A stretch of 8,706 bases of DNA. Source: an uncultured Rhodospirillales bacterium. GTDB lineage: Bacteria; Pseudomonadota; Alphaproteobacteria; CALMVH01. Position numbers and translations under genes: made by a program. Below the pieces are notes generated by a model that saw nothing but the letters and a program-made list of their open reading frames with translations, was not told the DNA's origin and searched no databases. Positions 6,451 to 8,706 of this stretch are shown in pieces (positions within the stretch are counted from its first letter, which is position 1; the number at the start of each line of letters is the position of its first letter). The stretch lies in assembly GCA_937873165.1 (NCBI GenBank), contig CALMVH010000201.1, positions 3,159-11,864 of the forward strand. The letters run 5' to 3'.

Positions 6451-6966
6451 ATGGACCGTACGCAAAAAGCCGAGGCAGTCGAAAGCCTGCACGAGGCATT
6501 CAAGGAAACGAACTTCGTCATTGTCGCCCACTATGCAGGGCTGACGGTGGCCGAGGTTACGAAACTTCGCCGCAACATGTTGAAAGCCGGCGCAAACTTC
6601 CGGGTGGCGAAGAACCGCTTGGCGAAGATCGCGCTGAAAGGTACGCAGTACGAAAGCCTTGAAGGCCTGTTCACGGGCCCCACAGGTATCGCGTTTTCCA
6701 CCGATCCGGTCGCTGCCGCCAAGGTCGCAGCCGATTTTGCAAAGGAAAACGAGAAGTTCGTGCTGGTCGGTGGTGGCCTCGGATCGCAGAAGCTGAACGC
6801 TTCGGCAATCGAGACACTGGCGAAGCTGCCGTCGCTCGATATCCTGCGCGCTTCGTTTCTGGGTCTGTTGCAGACCCCCGCGACGCGCATTGCCGGTGTG
6901 GTGCAGGCTCCGGCCGGCCAGATCGCCCGCGTGCTGAAGGCTCACGCCGACAAGCAAGCGGCTTGA
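6451..6966 (+). CDS. rplJ: 50S ribosomal protein L10
   Basis: L10 (uL10) of 171 residues, the usual length. It binds 23S rRNA at the base of the ribosomal stalk and holds the L7/L12 dimers through its C-terminal helix. The N-terminal domain shows the family pattern MDRTQKAEAVESLHEAF, then FVIVAHYAGLTVAEVTKLRRNMLKAGANFRVAKNRLAKIAL (about 27-67), followed by LEGLFTGPTGIAFSTDPVAAAKV and the C-terminal helix APAGQIARVLKAHADKQAA. The ATG at 6451 has GGAG at 6438-6441 and matches the family start. Upstream in-frame ATGs at 6364 and 6400 would add unrelated residues and are rejected. It is followed 44 bases later by rplL in one operon. Translation is probably limited by L10(L12)n binding to the leader. 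Confidence 0.97.
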   Translation: MDRTQKAEAVESLHEAFKETNFVIVAHYAGLTVAEVTKLRRNMLKAGANFRVAKNRLAKIALKGTQYESLEGLFTGPTGIAFSTDPVAAAKVAADFAKENEKFVLVGGGLGSQKLNASAIETLAKLPSLDILRASFLGLLQTPATRIAGVVQAPAGQIARVLKAHADKQAA

Positions 6967-7010
6967 ATCCTATCCATCCCAACTGAAACTGTTACCAGGA
7001 GTTACGCATA

Positions 7011-7394
7011 ATGGCTGATTTGACGAAGCTGGTCGACGACCTGTCGGCTCTCACGGTTTTGGAAGCCGCCGAGCTTTCCAAGCTTCTTGAAGAGAAGTGG
7101 GGCGTTTCCGCCGCAGCACCGGTGGCGGTTGCCGCGATGCCGGGTGGCGCTGGCGGGGCTGCTGCCGCTCCCGCCGAAGAACAGACCGAGTTCACGGTGA
7201 TTCTGGCCGAAGCCGGCGAGAAGAAGATCAACGTGATCAAGGAAATCCGCACCATCACCGCCCTAGGCCTCAAGGAAGCCAAGGACCTGGTCGAGGGCGC
7301 TCCGAAGACCGTCAAGGAAGGCGTGTCGAAGGACGAAGCGGAAAAGATCAAGAAGGTACTTGAAGAAAACGGCGCCAAGGTCGAAATTAAATAA
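7011..7394 (+). CDS. rplL: 50S ribosomal protein L7/L12
   Basis: L7/L12 (bL12) of 127 residues, the multicopy stalk protein that recruits and stimulates the translation GTPases EF-Tu and EF-G. The N-terminal dimerisation and L10-binding domain is about 1-33 (LTKLVDDLSALTVLEAAELSKLLEEKW). The flexible hinge is Ala/Gly/Pro-rich, about 34-58. The C-terminal factor-binding domain includes KINVIKEIRTIT, LGLKEAKDLVEGAPKTVKEGV and the end GAKVEIK. The start ATG has AGGAG at 6997-7001, nine bases upstream, a stronger site than that of rplJ. This fits the need for several L12 copies per L10. It lies 44 bases after rplJ and 240 bases before rpoB. Confidence 0.98.
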   Translation: MADLTKLVDDLSALTVLEAAELSKLLEEKWGVSAAAPVAVAAMPGGAGGAAAAPAEEQTEFTVILAEAGEKKINVIKEIRTITALGLKEAKDLVEGAPKTVKEGVSKDEAEKIKKVLEENGAKVEIK

Positions 7395-7634
7395 CGTGGC
7401 AGCTGTTTTCAGTTTTTCTTAATCGCAGGTGGGCCGGGTGCGGCGTTCTGGAAGGAACGCAACGCTCGGCCGGCTTGCATTTTGCTGTTTGCGGGGCGCG
7501 TGTCGCCCTAGTGGCGTCTTGCGCCGCGCGTCTCGGGATATGCCGCAAGGCATGATCGGCTTCGATGCCAGGGTTAACACCAGGCAGCGCGGTTTGTTCG
7601 TCCCGGACTATGTTCGAAATTACGGGAGCGGTTC
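7395..7634 (+). other. rplL-rpoB intergenic region with candidate processing/attenuation hairpin
   Basis: The 240-base gap separates the ribosomal stalk genes from rpoB. In other bacteria this gap holds a partial terminator and an RNase III site that lower rpoB expression relative to rplL. Here ATGCC/GGCAT (7540-7544 with 7549-7553) forms a 5-bp stem closed by GCAA, a stable GNRA tetraloop. A T-rich stretch follows rplL at about 7403-7421, but no strong stem precedes it. I see no promoter or coding sequence I can support. Confidence 0.4.
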
Positions 7635-8706
7635 ATGGATCAGGTAGTCGCGAAGTCGTTTACGGGTCGCAAGCGGGTTCGCAAGAGCTTCGGCCGTATC
7701 CCTGAAGTCACCGAAATGCCAAACCTGATCGAGGTTCAGCGCTCGTCGTACGAAAAATTCCTGCAGATGGACATTTCCTACCTGGACCGCACCAAAAGCG
7801 GCCTGCAGGAGGTGTTCCAGTCCGTTTTCCCGATCCGTGACTTCTCGGACCGCGCGGAGATCGACTTCGTGCGCTATGAGCTGGAACAGCCTAAATACGA
7901 TGTGGACGAGTGCCAGCAGCGCGGCATGAATTTCGCCGCTCCGCTGAAGGTCACGCTGCGCTTGTCGGTCTTTGATGTTGACGAGGATTCGGGACTTCGC
8001 TCGATCCGCGACATCAAGGAACAGGATGTCTACATGGTGGACATGCCGCTGATGACCAACAACGGCACGTTCGTGATCAACGGCACCGAACGCGTGATCG
8101 TCAGCCAGATGCACCGCAGCCCGGGCGTGTTCTTCGATCACGACAAGGGCAAAAGCCATTCGTCGGGCAAGTATCTGTTTTCTGCGCGCGTTATTCCCTA
8201 CCGGGGCTCGTGGCTGGATTTCGAGTTCGACGCCAAGGATCACCTGTACGTTCGTATCGACCGCCGCCGCAAGCTGCCGGCGACCACGCTGCTTTACGCC
8301 CTCGACAGCCGCGAAACCGAAGCCCTGCGCGCTGGCCAGGGCAAGAACATCGACCGCCGCAATGTGACGGGGATGAGCCGCGAGGAAGTTCTCAATGCGT
8401 TCTACGGCACGGTCACCTACAAGCGCACGCAGGCCGGATGGCAGACGCCATTCGACGGCGACCGCCTGAAGGGCACGAAACTGGAAGCCGACCTGATCGA
8501 CGCCGATACGGGTCTGGTGGTTGCCGAAGCCGAAACCAAGGTAACCCCGCGCACCATTAAGAAGCTGCAGGACGGCGGGCTGAAATCCATCGTCGTGTCG
8601 GCGGAATCGCTCGTGGGCAAGTACCTTGCGGTAGACATCATCGATGAGTCGAACGGCGTCGTCCTGCACGAGGCCGGCGACGAGCTGACGCAGCCCGACA
8701 TCGACC
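7635..8706 (+). CDS. rpoB: DNA-directed RNA polymerase subunit beta (5' part)
   Basis: The first 357 codons of the beta subunit of RNA polymerase. The full protein is normally about 1,350-1,390 residues in Alphaproteobacteria, so most of it lies beyond the right edge, followed as a rule by rpoC. The N-terminus KSFTGRKRVRKSFGRIPEVTEMPNLIEVQRSSYEKFL (about 7-43) is typical of Alphaproteobacteria. FVINGTERVIVSQMHRSPGVFF (146-167) and SGKYLFSARVIPYRGSWLDFEFD (177-199) are conserved protrusion/lobe segments shared by all bacterial beta subunits. The ATG at 7635 has GGGAG at 7624-7628 as a ribosome site. The frame stays open to the window end. The rifampicin-binding region is not reached. It forms the rplJ-rplL-rpoB cluster with its upstream neighbours. 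Confidence 0.98.
   Translation, partial: MDQVVAKSFTGRKRVRKSFGRIPEVTEMPNLIEVQRSSYEKFLQMDISYLDRTKSGLQEVFQSVFPIRDFSDRAEIDFVRYELEQPKYDVDECQQRGMNFAAPLKVTLRLSVFDVDEDSGLRSIRDIKEQDVYMVDMPLMTNNGTFVINGTERVIVSQMHRSPGVFFDHDKGKSHSSGKYLFSARVIPYRGSWLDFEFDAKDHLYVRIDRRRKLPATTLLYALDSRETEALRAGQGKNIDRRNVTGMSREEVLNAFYGTVTYKRTQAGWQTPFDGDRLKGTKLEADLIDADTGLVVAEAETKVTPRTIKKLQDGGLKSIVVSAESLVGKYLAVDIIDESNGVVLHEAGDELTQPDID

Noticed and set aside
5983..6957. Minus-strand open frame of 324 codons spanning the AsmA end, leader and rplJ
   Set aside because: It runs antisense across two conserved genes and the leader between them, with no family resemblance.
7620..8669. Long minus-strand open frame of 349 codons opposite rpoB
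   Set aside because: It is the antisense of a highly conserved rpoB 5' region. Its composition (His/Arg/Gln/Val-rich) is that of a shadow frame in GC-rich DNA, and it resembles no family I know.
1..8706. CRISPR array or tandem direct repeats
   Set aside because: No regularly spaced repeats were seen on reading the whole window.

Overview
The window looks like a chromosomal segment of a GC-rich alphaproteobacterium. The evidence is the RpoB N-terminus, the L10 and L7/L12 sequences, an AsmA-family protein, and a LexA-type direct repeat of the alphaproteobacterial form (GTTC-N7-GTTC). I cannot name a genus from the sequence alone.

Layout, left to right. (1) Positions 1-1134, minus strand: a DinB-like Y-family DNA polymerase whose 3' end lies outside the window. 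Its reading frame is broken at about 212-231, and a candidate LexA box sits over its start codon. (2) Positions 1205-1348, plus strand: a tRNA-Lys(CTT) gene with a good promoter. (3) Positions 1311-3239: what looks like the remnant of an integrated element at this tRNA. It holds a tyrosine-recombinase catalytic domain whose reading frame runs convergently into the tRNA gene, and an AT-richer cargo gene encoding a membrane-anchored coiled-coil protein. I found no second copy of the tRNA 3' end, so the far boundary is undefined. (4) Positions 3240-3803, minus strand: a small exported or membrane-anchored protein that I do not recognise. (5) Positions 4122-6134, plus strand: an AsmA-family protein. 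(6) Positions 6135-8706, plus strand: the rplJ leader, rplJ, rplL and the 5' part of rpoB, the ribosomal stalk and RNA polymerase beta operon.

L10 and L7/L12 form the ribosomal stalk and are expected to be autoregulated by L10(L12)n binding to the leader. rpoB follows after a 240-base gap, where many bacteria uncouple polymerase from ribosomal-protein expression. rplK and rplA are not immediately upstream of rplJ; an AsmA gene is there instead. The polymerase and tRNA region is a separate transcriptional neighbourhood. The most unusual part is the tRNA-associated remnant with its truncated, possibly chimeric integrase and uncharacterised cargo protein. I see no evidence for a complete novel multi-gene system.
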